The position numbers and the translations under genes are program-made. Positions 37,458 through 46,541 of a DNA stretch of 64,000 nucleotides are shown here, piece after piece. Under the pieces are notes generated by a model that was given only the letters and a program-made list of their open reading frames with translations, was not told the DNA's origin and did no database searches. The first letter of the stretch is position 1. Each line of letters begins with the position of its first letter. Origin of the DNA: Hyphococcus sp. (GTDB lineage: Bacteria > Pseudomonadota > Alphaproteobacteria > Caulobacterales > Parvularculaceae); assembly GCA_013002535.1 (NCBI GenBank), contig JABDJK010000008.1, positions 1 to 64,000 of the forward strand. The letters run 5' to 3'.

Positions 37458-38522
37458 ATGACAGCGCGCGACACGATAAAATCTCTGGAAGAGGCCTTTG
37501 CGGGCGGCGTCCGAAAGGCGCACCCGCGCCTGTCAATTATTGCGCCTTGCTACAATGAGGCCGCGACCATTGATGCGTTTTATTATGCGCTAAAGACAGT
37601 ACTCGGCGATCTTTCGCTGACGCCGGAGATCATTTTTGTTGATGACGGCAGCGAGGACGAAACCCGCGCGAAGCTGGCGAGGTTCGCCGACAAGGACGCC
37701 TTAGTCAAGGCGCTTTTCCTGTCGCGCAATTTTGGCAAAGAAGCGGCGATGTCCGCGGGACTTGATCACGCCACCGGCGATGCTGTCATCGTCATCGACA
37801 CTGATCTGCAGGATCCGCCGGAGGTCATTCCCGAATTTGTCGAGAAATGGCGAGAAGGTTTTGACGTCGTTTACGGTAAACGCGTTGATCGCCAGTCCGA
37901 TACTTTCTTAAAGAGGTTTACGGCCGGGAAATTTTATTCGCTGTTCAATTCAATGTCTGGCGTCAAAATTCCTGAGAACACTGGCGACTTTCGATTAATG
38001 GACAGGCGCGTCGTTGAAGCGATCAAGCAGCTGCCAGAACGCTCGCGCTTTATGAAAGGGCTATTCGCGTGGGTTGGATACAATTCAACCGCCGTCGAAT
38101 ATGTCCGCCCTGAGCGCAATGCCGGATCAAGCAAATTCAACTACTGGAAGCTCTGGAATTTCGCACTTGACGGTTTTGTCAGCTTTTCGTCGGCGCCGCT
38201 TCGCGTCTGGAGTTATGTCGGCGCCGTGGTCGCCAGTTTCGCATTTCTATACGCTTCAGCGATCATTATCAGCGTGTTGCTTACGGGCATAGACTTGCCC
38301 GGCTACGCGTCATTATTGACGTTCGTTCTTTTTCTCGGCGGCGTACAGATTTTGTCGATTGGCGTTTTGGGCGAATATATTTCGCGGCTCTTTATCGAAG
38401 TAAAACAGCGCCCGGTCTATATCGTTGACCGGGTCATCGAAAGTTCCAAAGCGAAACCACACGCAATCAATGGCGACGCGGCGGCAGATCTCGCGGAAAA
38501 CGAGGCGAGCGGCGCGGCTTAG
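37458..38522 (+). CDS. Membrane-bound family 2 glycosyltransferase (GtrB/DPM1-like)
   Basis: 354-residue GT2 enzyme, probably transferring a sugar to undecaprenyl phosphate. The N-terminal domain begins LSIIAPCYNEAATIDAFY; the acidic motifs are IFVDDGSEDETRAK and VIDTDLQDPPEVIP, followed by GDFRLMDRRVVEAI. Two hydrophobic helices lie at about 252-275 and 285-310, placing it in the GtrB/ArnC/DPM1-like branch. It follows trpS by 104 bases on the same strand. Sugar and acceptor cannot be assigned. Confidence 0.9.
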   Translation: MTARDTIKSLEEAFAGGVRKAHPRLSIIAPCYNEAATIDAFYYALKTVLGDLSLTPEIIFVDDGSEDETRAKLARFADKDALVKALFLSRNFGKEAAMSAGLDHATGDAVIVIDTDLQDPPEVIPEFVEKWREGFDVVYGKRVDRQSDTFLKRFTAGKFYSLFNSMSGVKIPENTGDFRLMDRRVVEAIKQLPERSRFMKGLFAWVGYNSTAVEYVRPERNAGSSKFNYWKLWNFALDGFVSFSSAPLRVWSYVGAVVASFAFLYASAIIISVLLTGIDLPGYASLLTFVLFLGGVQILSIGVLGEYISRLFIEVKQRPVYIVDRVIESSKAKPHAINGDAAADLAENEASGAA

Positions 38523-38635
38523 CTGCAACTCACTGAATTTATTACATTAAAAATTTTCCGCGCGGGAATGAACCGGTTTGCGCGCTGCCCCGACTTATTC
38601 TCTATAAGGCAGGCACGTGAACGGATTGATGCGCC

Positions 38636-39205
38636 ATGCGCCGCAGTGAAGAACGCATATTTGACGAATTTCTTGCGGCGTCCGCACGAGCTGGCGACCG
38701 GTCATCGTTTGAACGATTGGCGAAGCGCTGGCAACCAAAACTGCTCGGCCATGCGTACCGCCTTACCGGTGAAGCAGAGTTCGCCCGCGACGTAGTGCAG
38801 GACGCGTGGACGGATATTGCCCGCGGTCTATCGCGGCTTGACGACGCGGCGGCGTTCCCGGCTTGGGCGTACAGAATTGTCTCGCGCCGCGCCGCCGACA
38901 GCATTCGAAAGAAACAGCGCGAGCGCAGCAAAATGAACGCTTATGCCACGGAGCCGGAAAAGGCTGATGGACAAGCTGCGCAAATGGAATTCAAGGCCGA
39001 TGGCGGGCCATTGGGCGAAGCGATGAATGCGCTGCCGCCAGAACAACGCGCCGCTATCGCGCTTTTTTACAAAGAGGATTTCAGCATTGCGGAAATTGCT
39101 GCGGCGCTGAGTGTTCCGGCGGGAACCGTCAAAACACGCTTGATGCATGCGCGGCGAAAATTGCGCGCCGCTTTGGAAGGAGAAAGTGAAAATGAACGAT
39201 CTTGA
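38636..39205 (+). CDS. ECF-family RNA polymerase sigma factor
   Basis: 189-residue sigma-70 family protein. Region 2 is visible as SFERLAKRWQPKLLGHAYRLTGEAEFARDVVQDAWTDIARGL, and region 4 as LPPEQRAAIALFYKEDFSIAEIAAALSVPAGTVKTRLMHARRKLRAAL, the helix-turn-helix for the -35 element. The stop overlaps the start of a small membrane protein gene by 14 bases, which likely encodes its regulator or partner. No ECF-type promoter was identified in the preceding 113 bases. Confidence 0.92.
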   Translation: MRRSEERIFDEFLAASARAGDRSSFERLAKRWQPKLLGHAYRLTGEAEFARDVVQDAWTDIARGLSRLDDAAAFPAWAYRIVSRRAADSIRKKQRERSKMNAYATEPEKADGQAAQMEFKADGGPLGEAMNALPPEQRAAIALFYKEDFSIAEIAAALSVPAGTVKTRLMHARRKLRAALEGESENERS

Positions 39206-39566
39206 TAGACAAATCGAAGAAGCGCTTGATGCTGAAGACCGTGCGTTACATCGCGAGTTCGGAGAACAAGGCTTGTATGCCCAATGGTTCGGCGTTTATC
39301 GCGGCAAGCAGGCGTGGATCGCGATCATCGTAACAATTGTTTCGTTTGTGGCGGCGATGATTGCATTTTATTCAATATATCGCGCCGTGGGCGCTGGCGA
39401 TTTTGACACTGCTGCGCCTTGGGCAGCGGCTGCGACGGTATTGCTTTTGATGGTTTCATTTATGAAAATTTGGTTCTGGATGCGGATGGAATCAAACCGC
39501 GTTATTCGTGAAGTAAAGCGCCTGGAGCTTCAAATTGCCCGCCTGAACATGGCGCGGGCGGCCTAA
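39192..39566 (+). CDS. Membrane protein paired with ECF sigma factor (DUF6768-like)
   Basis: 124-residue protein with acidic N-terminal helix ([35 protein letters not shown]), two membrane helices at about 42-64 and 74-92, and a C-terminal amphipathic stretch rich in Arg/Glu ([20 protein letters not shown]). Sequence and context resemble the DUF6768 family that accompanies ECF sigma factors. GGAAGGAGAA before the ATG supports the start. Whether it acts as an anti-sigma factor is inference; it lacks a recognisable zinc-binding anti-sigma motif. Confidence 0.7.
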   Translation: MNDLDRQIEEALDAEDRALHREFGEQGLYAQWFGVYRGKQAWIAIIVTIVSFVAAMIAFYSIYRAVGAGDFDTAAPWAAAATVLLLMVSFMKIWFWMRMESNRVIREVKRLELQIARLNMARAA

Positions 39567-40459
39567 AACGTTGCCGCGAATAATTCCTGGTTCGGGCCAA
39601 AACCGGCGCGCTTCATGCCGTCGGAATTCCACGCAAAGGCGACATTGCCGGTTGATGAAACGGCAATGACGCCGCCGTCGCCGCCGAGCCGGCCAACATC
39701 TTTGATAAGGTCGGCTGTTGCCTGGTTAAGGTTGGCGCCTTGGAATCGAACCCGTGAAGCTACGTCCTGGGCGCCGCCGGCAAGAATGAAATATTCGCCA
39801 AGTCCGGTGCAGGAGGCGCCGACAAATTCATCGGCCCAGGTGCCCGAACCGATCAACGGCGTGTCGCCGACGCGGCCTTCCAATTTTCCAAAAACACCGC
39901 CTGTTGAGGTCGCGGCGGCAATCCGGCCCTCGCTATCGAGGGCGACCGCGCCGACGGTGCCGTGACCTAGCTCGGCTTGCGTCATTTCTTCCGGCTCAAC
40001 GCCAACTGGCACTACGTAGTAGCGCTCCGGATCGGTAACGAATTCAAATCCGCGATCGCGGCAAAAATTTTCAGCGCCGCGTCCGGCGAGCATGACATGG
40101 GGCGTATCGTCCATAACAGCGCGCGCCGCCTTGATCGGATTTTTAAGGTGCGCGACCGCGGCAATCGAACCAGCATTGCGTTTTAGCGTGCCGATCTCGC
40201 TCGCCATGATCGAGGCGTCGAGTTCTGCGTAGCCGGCTTTGTTCGGCGGCGAGCCTTTGCCGGCAATGTAAAGACCGCTGTCTTCCATTTGCGATACGAG
40301 GTGGTCGACGACATCGACAGCGTTTTTCCCAGCCTCGAGATCAGCGCGTCCGCGCGTCGCGAGTTCGTAGAGGTGTTTTTCAGCCTTGGAATAGTCGCGG
40401 CCGGCGCGCGCGCCGGCGCCGCCATGAATTGCCAGGGCAATATTTGATTTACGGGCCAA
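39563..40459 (-). CDS. Isoaspartyl peptidase/L-asparaginase (Ntn hydrolase)
   Basis: 298-residue class 2 asparaginase-type precursor that self-cleaves before a catalytic Thr. [11 protein letters not shown] at the N-terminus and [24 protein letters not shown] with the nucleophilic Thr are diagnostic, followed by [15 protein letters not shown] that forms the beta subunit's substrate pocket. The start is TTG with GGAGAATTAGT upstream. The end overlaps the preceding convergent gene by four bases. Substrate may be isoaspartyl dipeptides, asparagine or both. Confidence 0.9.
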   Translation of the reverse strand: MARKSNIALAIHGGAGARAGRDYSKAEKHLYELATRGRADLEAGKNAVDVVDHLVSQMEDSGLYIAGKGSPPNKAGYAELDASIMASEIGTLKRNAGSIAAVAHLKNPIKAARAVMDDTPHVMLAGRGAENFCRDRGFEFVTDPERYYVVPVGVEPEEMTQAELGHGTVGAVALDSEGRIAAATSTGGVFGKLEGRVGDTPLIGSGTWADEFVGASCTGLGEYFILAGGAQDVASRVRFQGANLNQATADLIKDVGRLGGDGGVIAVSSTGNVAFAWNSDGMKRAGFGPNQELFAATF

Positions 40460-40567
40460 ACTAATTCTCCAAAACTATCCAGGGTCATAGTAAACCGTTG
40501 CGCCGCCTAGCCAACCGGATAATGAGCCCCTATGACATCGCGCGGGTCACAATAACCGGAGCTAGCT

Positions 40568-41290
40568 ATGACGCGCCTCGCGCTAATCCGCCATGGGCAA
40601 AGCCAATGGAACCTTGAAAACCGCTTTACCGGATGGGTCGATGTTGATCTGACCGATAAAGGTCGCGCCGAAGCCGAAAAGGCCGGCGAGTTGCTGGCGG
40701 CGGAAGACGGCGAATTCTCCGCTTGTTATACATCAGTTCAAAAGCGGGCGATCCGCACCCTTTGGATGGTCCTCGATAAAATGGACCGCATGTGGCTGCC
40801 GGTGACGCGCGACTGGCGATTGAATGAGCGTCATTATGGCGGGCTGACGGGTCTCGACAAAGCCGAGACCGCGGAGAAACACGGCGCCGATCAGGTGAAA
40901 ATCTGGCGACGCAGCTATGATACGCCGCCGCCGCCGCTCGAAGCCGACAATCCGCACGATATGTCGAATGATCTGCGTTATCGCGCACTCGGCGTCACGG
41001 TTCCAAAATCCGAATCATTGAAATTAACGCTCGACCGGGTGACGCCGTGTTTTGACGCGGAGATAGCGCCAAAATTGAACGACGGCAAATCGCTGATCAT
41101 CGCGGCGCACGGAAATTCATTGCGAGCGCTTGTGAAACTTCTGATGAACGTTTCCGACGACGACATCGTCAATCTGGAAATCCCGACAGGCAATCCGCTC
41201 GTCATGGATTTTGAGCCGGGCACGGTCAACCCGACTGCTGTTCGATATCTCGATGAGAGCCGTGCGCAATCGCTTCCGCCAATTCCGTAA
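40568..41290 (+). CDS. gpmA: 2,3-bisphosphoglycerate-dependent phosphoglycerate mutase
   Basis: Glycolytic enzyme interconverting 3- and 2-phosphoglycerate through a phosphohistidine. 240 residues. The catalytic site is LIRHGQSQWNLENRFTGWVDVDLT (His9), and ERHYGGLTGLDKAET, DTPPPPLEADNPHD and AAHGNSLRALVKLLMNVSD (second His) are in place. GGAG precedes the ATG. It is a single gene, not in the tkt-gap-pgk cluster 1 kb away, but part of the same pathway. Confidence 0.96.
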   Translation: MTRLALIRHGQSQWNLENRFTGWVDVDLTDKGRAEAEKAGELLAAEDGEFSACYTSVQKRAIRTLWMVLDKMDRMWLPVTRDWRLNERHYGGLTGLDKAETAEKHGADQVKIWRRSYDTPPPPLEADNPHDMSNDLRYRALGVTVPKSESLKLTLDRVTPCFDAEIAPKLNDGKSLIIAAHGNSLRALVKLLMNVSDDDIVNLEIPTGNPLVMDFEPGTVNPTAVRYLDESRAQSLPPIP

Positions 41291-41382
41291 GTAGCGGCGA
41301 GCGATCTGAAATACTGTCGAATGATTTTGGAACGAACATTGTCCTCCCTAACTCTCTCAACTCAGAAATGAATTAACCTGGT

Positions 41383-41462
41383 GTCATCCTCGGGCTTGTC
41401 CCGAGGATCTGATGTAAATGCGCCTCAGGCCAGCGATCCTCGGAATAAATCCGAGGATGACC
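41383..41462. repeat. Dispersed palindromic element, variant 2
   Basis: Two hairpin units, GTCATCCTCGGGCTTGTCC to CCGAGGATC and GATCCTCGG to CCGAGGATGAC, face each other around a short spacer. The ends GTCATCC/GGATGAC and intergenic location match the palindromes at 14143 and 53055. It lies between gpmA and zapA, in 235 bases without a gene. Confidence 0.65.
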
Positions 41463-41525
41463 AATTACATCAAGAATCAATTGCAATAGCACTTGTCTAT
41501 AAAAAGCAGGAGAACGCGCAATTTC

Positions 41526-41855
41526 TCAATTCGTTTCGAACCGGCTTGATATTTCTTCGACCCGAGCGACGGCGGCCTCTATTGCGCGGCCTGCAGCGCC
41601 GACCGTGTCATCATCGAGTTTATCGGCCGCGTTCTCATAATCTTTAGCGCGTGCTTTAGCTTCGAACAGTTCATCGCAAACCGTGAGCGCTGCGAGCAAC
41701 ATCAAGCGCGCGTCGCCAATCTGGCCAAGATCGTGCGTCAAATCAGTTACATGGCGATCGAAATAGGCGGCGAGATTTAATAGCCGATCTTCCTGCCCGT
41801 CCTCGCAGGTAATTTTATAGTCGCGTCCATTCACCTGAATTACGACATGGGCCAT
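41526..41855 (-). CDS. zapA: Cell division protein ZapA
   Basis: 109-residue FtsZ-associated protein that bundles FtsZ and stabilises the Z ring. The N-terminal domain VVIQVNGRDYKITCEDGQEDRLLNLAAYFDRHVTDLTHDLGQIGDARLMLLAALTVCDELFEAK is the ZapA fold, followed by a coiled coil to the end. Stop and start overlap with the next gene upstream by one base (41855). It is the second gene of a minus-strand pair divergent from tkt, the arrangement usual for alphaproteobacterial zapA loci. Confidence 0.9.
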   Translation of the reverse strand: MAHVVIQVNGRDYKITCEDGQEDRLLNLAAYFDRHVTDLTHDLGQIGDARLMLLAALTVCDELFEAKARAKDYENAADKLDDDTVGAAGRAIEAAVARVEEISSRFETN

Positions 41856-42118
41856 TACGCACTACTCGCTTTTTTGTCGTTATCGTCGGCGCCGGCGGGG
41901 TCGTCATCGGTCTCTAACAGCCGGTGCAACTCCTTGATTGAGATGGAAAGATCACGCGCTGCTTCTTCGGTGTGCTCGCGCGCTACGCGCGCCTGTTTGT
42001 GCGCGGCCATCAACTGGTCGGTTTTTGCGGCGCTTTTGTCAGCGCCGCCTTCTATTCGCCCTTCCAGATCATCAAGGGCTTCGGCAAGGTTCAAAATTGC
42101 TTTTTCAAGAACTGACAT
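41855..42118 (-). CDS. DUF4164-type coiled-coil protein beside zapA
   Basis: 87-residue protein, mostly one helical coiled coil with a short acidic tail (LLETDDDPAGADDNDKKASSA). Its position directly upstream of zapA and divergent from tkt matches the DUF4164 gene seen in alphaproteobacterial zapA loci. The ATG at 42118 is chosen because the family-like MSVLEKAILNLAEALDDLEGRI begins there; the frame remains open for 110 codons upstream into non-coding DNA and is not used. Function unknown, probably division-related by context. Confidence 0.72.
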   Translation of the reverse strand: MSVLEKAILNLAEALDDLEGRIEGGADKSAAKTDQLMAAHKQARVAREHTEEAARDLSISIKELHRLLETDDDPAGADDNDKKASSA

Positions 42119-42120
42119 AG

Positions 42121-42271
42121 CGGTCTGCTTTTCAGAGAATCGGAATATCGGTGCGCAGTGTGAAGGGCTGCGTCGATTCTGTCCAGCATTGGCGTTGTCG
42201 ATGCGGTTCGCCGCCCTTGACCCTGTGCGTCGCGCAATGCATGAAACGCCGGTAAATTTCCGGCTTTTTTT
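42121..42271 (+). ncRNA. ssrS: Candidate structured RNA, possibly 6S RNA
   Basis: Between the DUF4164 gene and tkt the plus strand carries no coding frame but ends in an intrinsic terminator at 42248-42271 that stands before tkt. The transcript it would end is about 150 bases and folds into a long hairpin: TGCGCAG/CTGTGCG (42152 and 42223), AAGGGC/GCCCTT (42163 and 42213) and GCGTCGA/TCGATGC (42170 and 42198), with internal loops. Length, shape and linkage to zapA fit 6S RNA, which sits beside zapA in many proteobacteria. The call is not proven by a covariance match. Confidence 0.45.
42248..42271 (+). terminator. Intrinsic terminator before tkt
   Basis: GCCGG and CCGGC pair around a seven-base AT loop, followed by seven T. 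It reads out on the plus strand 25 bases before the tkt start, so it must end a separate upstream plus-strand RNA. Confidence 0.8.
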
Positions 42272-42295
42272 GAGCAAAACAGGAAAATTCCAGAC

Positions 42296-44281
42296 ATGAC
42301 AGCAACCGGGGTCGGCACCGCAGAAATCCGCAAAATGGCGAATGCGATCCGCGCTCTTTCCATGGATGCTGTGGAAAAAGCAAAATCCGGTCACCCGGGC
42401 ATGCCTATGGGCATGGCCGATGCGGCGACGGTTTTGTTTTCGCAGCACTTAAAATTCGACGCGAGCGATCCCGCCTGGCCAGATCGCGACCGGTTCGTTT
42501 TGTCCGCTGGTCACGGGTCGATGCTGATCTATTCGCTGGCCTATCTCCTCGGCTATGACGGCATGTCTGTCGACGAGATCAAGAATTTCCGACAGCTCGG
42601 CTCAAAAACGGCGGGCCACCCGGAATATGGTCACGCACCGGCGGTTGAAACGACGACGGGCCCCTTGGGGCAAGGGCTCGCGAACGCTGTCGGCATGGCC
42701 ATGGCGGAAGCGCATTTGGCGGCAAGATACGGCGGCGAGCTCGTTGATCATTATACCTACGCAATAGCCGGCGATGGTTGCCTCATGGAGGGCCTAAGTC
42801 AGGAAGCGATTGCGCTTGCCGGGCACTTGAAGCTGAAAAAACTGATCGTCCTTTTTGACGATAATGAAATCTCCATCGATGGGCCGGTCTCACTCTCCGA
42901 CAGCACCAACCAGATCATGCGATTTGAGGCGTCCGGCTGGGCGACGACGCGCGTTGACGGCCACGACCCTGAAGCCGTGTCTAACGCGATAGAGGCTGCG
43001 AAAAATTCTGATCGGCCGACATTGATTGCCTGCCGCACGGTGATCGGTTTTGGCGCCCCAACCAAAGCGGGCACGGCGTCAAGTCACGGCGCGCCCTTGG
43101 GCGCGGGCGAAATTGCCGGCGCCCGAAAAGCCATTGACTGGCCGCACGCGCCCTTTGAAATACCGGAAGACATTCTGATCGCCTGGCGCGATGCTGGCGT
43201 GCGCTGTCGCGCAGAACGCGAGGCTTGGGAAGACCGCCTCGCCGGAAATGGCAAATGCAAAGCAATTCGCAACGCATTCGCGGGTGATTATGCGGCTGAC
43301 CTTTCTGCCGCGATCCGCAACTATTCAAATGAAACGGCGGCGTCTCCTCAAAAAGTTGCAACCAGAAAAGCCTCAGAGCTGGCGCTTAATATCGTCAATG
43401 AAGTTATCCCGGAAACAATCGGCGGTTCGGCGGATTTGACCGGTTCAAACAACACCCGCACAAAAGACCTGGGCGTTTATGACGCTGATAATTATGCGGG
43501 CCGATACGTCCATTACGGCATTCGCGAACATGGCATGGCGGCGGCCATGAATGGCATGGCGCTGCATGGCGGCGTCGTTCCCTATTCCGGCACATTTATG
43601 GCGTTCACGGATTATTGCCGGCCTGCTATCCGCTTATCGGCGCTGATGGGTCTGCGTGTCGTCTATGTGATGACACATGATTCTATTGGTCTTGGCGAAG
43701 ACGGCCCGACGCACCAACCGGTTGAGCATCTGGCGAGTTTGCGCGCAATGCCGAATTTGAATGTCTTTCGGCCATGTGATGCAGTGGAGACAGCCGAGTG
43801 CTGGGAGCTTGCGCTGATCAATATAGCGACCCCATCTATTATTGCGTTAAGCCGCCAGGGCGTTGAGCAAATGCGCGTCGAACCGTCGTCCGAAAATAAA
43901 TGCGCGAAGGGCGCCTATGTTTTGGCCGGTCAGGGCGACCACGACGCGACCATCTTTGCGACGGGAACAGAAGTTGAGATTGCGATGGCGGCGCGTGCTG
44001 CATTGGCGGATGACGGTGTGAAAGCACGCGTCGTGTCAGCGCCGTCTTTTGAGCTTTTTGCAGGGCAATCCGCTGACTACCAAAACAAAATTCTTGGCGA
44101 CAAACCGCGCGTCGCCATTGAGGCGGCTGTCAGGCAAGGATGGGACACGTTCTTGCGTCCCGACGATTCGTTCATCGGCATGTCAGGTTTTGGCGCATCA
44201 GCGCCCGCTGGCGATCTTTACAAGCATTTTGGCATAACCGCGGCGAACGTCGCCTCGGAAGTTAAACGATTACTCGGTTAG
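42296..44281 (+). CDS. tkt: Transketolase
   Basis: 661-residue thiamine-diphosphate enzyme moving two-carbon units between sugar phosphates in the pentose phosphate and Calvin-type pathways. The ThDP motif starts at [24 protein letters not shown] at the N-terminus, TGSNNTRTK and [19 protein letters not shown] in the pyrimidine-binding domain and [28 protein letters not shown] are all present. AGGAAAATTCCAGAC precedes the ATG. It opens the tkt-gap-pgk-fba run. Confidence 0.96.
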   Translation: MTATGVGTAEIRKMANAIRALSMDAVEKAKSGHPGMPMGMADAATVLFSQHLKFDASDPAWPDRDRFVLSAGHGSMLIYSLAYLLGYDGMSVDEIKNFRQLGSKTAGHPEYGHAPAVETTTGPLGQGLANAVGMAMAEAHLAARYGGELVDHYTYAIAGDGCLMEGLSQEAIALAGHLKLKKLIVLFDDNEISIDGPVSLSDSTNQIMRFEASGWATTRVDGHDPEAVSNAIEAAKNSDRPTLIACRTVIGFGAPTKAGTASSHGAPLGAGEIAGARKAIDWPHAPFEIPEDILIAWRDAGVRCRAEREAWEDRLAGNGKCKAIRNAFAGDYAADLSAAIRNYSNETAASPQKVATRKASELALNIVNEVIPETIGGSADLTGSNNTRTKDLGVYDADNYAGRYVHYGIREHGMAAAMNGMALHGGVVPYSGTFMAFTDYCRPAIRLSALMGLRVVYVMTHDSIGLGEDGPTHQPVEHLASLRAMPNLNVFRPCDAVETAECWELALINIATPSIIALSRQGVEQMRVEPSSENKCAKGAYVLAGQGDHDATIFATGTEVEIAMAARAALADDGVKARVVSAPSFELFAGQSADYQNKILGDKPRVAIEAAVRQGWDTFLRPDDSFIGMSGFGASAPAGDLYKHFGITAANVASEVKRLLG

Positions 44282-44292
44282 GAGACGAAGAG

Positions 44293-45300
44293 ATGGCGTT
44301 GAAAGTTGCAATTAATGGGTTTGGTCGCATCGGGCGATTGGCGCTTCGGTCTATGATCGAAACCGGCCGCAAGAATATCGATGTGGTTGCGATCAACGAT
44401 CTCGGCCCGGTGGATACGAACGCGCATCTTGTCCAGTATGATTCTGTGCACGGTAAATTTCCGAATGAAGTCAAAACGACAACGGACACAATTGATGTTG
44501 GGTCAGGTCCGATCAAGGTATTCGCTGAGCGCGATCCAAAACAACTGCCTTGGGGCGATCTGGACGTTGACATTGTTTTTGAATGTACGGGCATTTTTGC
44601 GTCGAAAGAAAAAGCGTCAGCTCACCTCGACGCCGGCGCCAAGCGCGTTCTCGTTTCCGCGCCGGCATCGGGCGCTGACAAGACGATCGTCTACGGCGTT
44701 AATCACGGCAGCCTGACCTCGGCAGACACTGTTGTCTCAAACGCGTCATGCACCACCAACTGTCTCGCGCCCATGGCGAAAGTATTGCATGAGACCGTTG
44801 GCATTGAACGCGGCTATATGACTACGATCCACTCCTATACGGGTGATCAACCGACCCTCGATACCATGCATAAAGATCTTTATCGCGCGCGCGCCGCCGC
44901 GACGAACATGATCCCGACATCGACCGGCGCCGCCAAGGCTGTTGGTCTCGTGCTGCCGGACCTGAATGGGAAACTTGATGGTTCTTCCATCCGCGTTCCA
45001 ACGGCAAACGTCTCTGTTGTCGATCTTGTCTTCACACCGGGCCGCGATACGACAGTCGAGGAGATCAATAACGCCGTCATCGAAGCAGCAAATGGCCCGT
45101 TGAAAGGTGTACTGGCATACACCGATAAACCGCTGGTCTCCTCAGACTTCAATCATGACCCGCACTCGTCGACCTTCGCGCTCGGTCAAACACAAATTCT
45201 CGAAGGCAAACTTGTGCGTGTTCTTTCGTGGTACGACAATGAATGGGGCTTCTCGACCCGCATGTCCGACACCGCCCTTGAAATGGCGAAACACATCTAA
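44293..45300 (+). CDS. gap: Glyceraldehyde-3-phosphate dehydrogenase (type I)
   Basis: 335-residue phosphorylating GAPDH. NAD-binding NGFGRIGRLALRSM, the catalytic SNASCTTNCLAP (Cys153), and the YDNEWGFSTRM C-terminal signature are intact. GGAGACGAAGAG precedes the ATG, 11 bases after tkt. It links glycolysis with the pgk gene 12 bases downstream. Confidence 0.97.
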   Translation: MALKVAINGFGRIGRLALRSMIETGRKNIDVVAINDLGPVDTNAHLVQYDSVHGKFPNEVKTTTDTIDVGSGPIKVFAERDPKQLPWGDLDVDIVFECTGIFASKEKASAHLDAGAKRVLVSAPASGADKTIVYGVNHGSLTSADTVVSNASCTTNCLAPMAKVLHETVGIERGYMTTIHSYTGDQPTLDTMHKDLYRARAAATNMIPTSTGAAKAVGLVLPDLNGKLDGSSIRVPTANVSVVDLVFTPGRDTTVEEINNAVIEAANGPLKGVLAYTDKPLVSSDFNHDPHSSTFALGQTQILEGKLVRVLSWYDNEWGFSTRMSDTALEMAKHI

Positions 45301-45311
45301 CGAAGGCGATC

Positions 45312-46538
45312 ATGGCGCGTTTCAAAACACTTGATGATCTTGATGTCGCCGGCAAGCGCGTCATCGTACGCGTTGATTTCAACGTGCCGATGAAGGACGG
45401 CGAAGTCACCGACAAAACGCGCATCAATCGCGCTTTGCCGACCATTCAGGAATTGTCAAAGCGCGGCGCCAAAGTTTTGGTGATGTCCCATTACGGACGA
45501 CCTGGCGGCAAACATGATCCGGCGCTTTCGCTAAAGCCAGTCTCACAAGCCCTTAGCCACAAACTTGGCGGGCCCGTCGAATTCGCAGAAGATTGTATCG
45601 GCGACCCGGTGCGGATCGTCGCAAAGCAACTTGTCGATGGCGATGTAGCGGTGCTCGAGAACACCCGTTTTCACCATGGCGAGGAGCGCAATGATCGTTC
45701 ATTCGCTAAGGCGCTCGCCGAATATGGCGATCTCTATGTGAATGACGCGTTTTCAGCCGCGCACCGCGCCCATGCTTCGACGGAAGGCATCACGGAGTTT
45801 CTTCCCGCCGCTGCCGGCCTGGCGCTGGAACGCGAACTTGATTATCTCGCTTCGGCATTATCTGAACCGGTGCGCCCATTGATGGCGGTCGTTGGCGGCG
45901 CCAAAGTCTCGACCAAGATTGCGCTTCTCTTAAACCTCGTAACAAAAGCTGACTTGCTTGTTGTCGGCGGCGGCATGGCCAACACGTTTTTGTTCGCACA
46001 AGGCCGCGATGTCGGAAAATCGCTTTGCGAACCAGACCTCGCTGATACGGCGAAAGAAATCATTGAACAGGCCGCCGCGCAGAATTGCGAACTTGTTCTC
46101 CCGGTCGATGTTGTCGTCGCAAAAGAATTCAAAGAGGGCGCCGAGCGCGAAGTTGTCGCCATTGACGCGGTAAAGTCTGACGACATGATCCTCGATTTGG
46201 GTCCAGACAGCGTCGATCTCATCGCCGAAAAAATTGAGGCCGCAAAAACAGTTGTCTGGAACGGGCCGCTTGGCGCGTTTGAGACGCCGCCTTTCGACAC
46301 GGCGACGGTGGAGGCTGCCCAGTTTGCAGCAAAACGCGTCAAGGAAGATGAGCTTGTGGCAGTTGCTGGCGGCGGCGATACCGTTGCGGCGCTTAATCAC
46401 GCAGGCGTCGTTGATGATTTTACCTATGTCTCGACCGCGGGCGGCGCGTTTCTCGAATGGCTAGAGGGCAAAACCTTGCCCGGCGTCGCGGCGCTCGAAG
46501 CGTCGGCGGCTAAACACAAAGAAGAAGACGAAGGATAA
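45312..46538 (+). CDS. pgk: Phosphoglycerate kinase
   Basis: 408-residue glycolytic kinase transferring phosphate from 1,3-bisphosphoglycerate to ADP. RVDFNVPMKDGEVTDKTRI, LMSHYGRPGGKHDPALSL-type substrate region, VLENTRFHHGEERND, VVGGAKVSTKIALL and NGPLGAFETPPFDTATV are all visible. The gene lies 11 bases after gap and three before fba, so the run is one operon. Confidence 0.96.
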   Translation: MARFKTLDDLDVAGKRVIVRVDFNVPMKDGEVTDKTRINRALPTIQELSKRGAKVLVMSHYGRPGGKHDPALSLKPVSQALSHKLGGPVEFAEDCIGDPVRIVAKQLVDGDVAVLENTRFHHGEERNDRSFAKALAEYGDLYVNDAFSAAHRAHASTEGITEFLPAAAGLALERELDYLASALSEPVRPLMAVVGGAKVSTKIALLLNLVTKADLLVVGGGMANTFLFAQGRDVGKSLCEPDLADTAKEIIEQAAAQNCELVLPVDVVVAKEFKEGAEREVVAIDAVKSDDMILDLGPDSVDLIAEKIEAAKTVVWNGPLGAFETPPFDTATVEAAQFAAKRVKEDELVAVAGGGDTVAALNHAGVVDDFTYVSTAGGAFLEWLEGKTLPGVAALEASAAKHKEEDEG

Positions 46539-46541
46539 AAA

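Noticed and set aside
42131-42448. Upstream extension of the DUF4164 frame
   Set aside because: The frame stays open, but the family N-terminus begins at 42118 and the upstream part lies in the structured RNA and the start of tkt.
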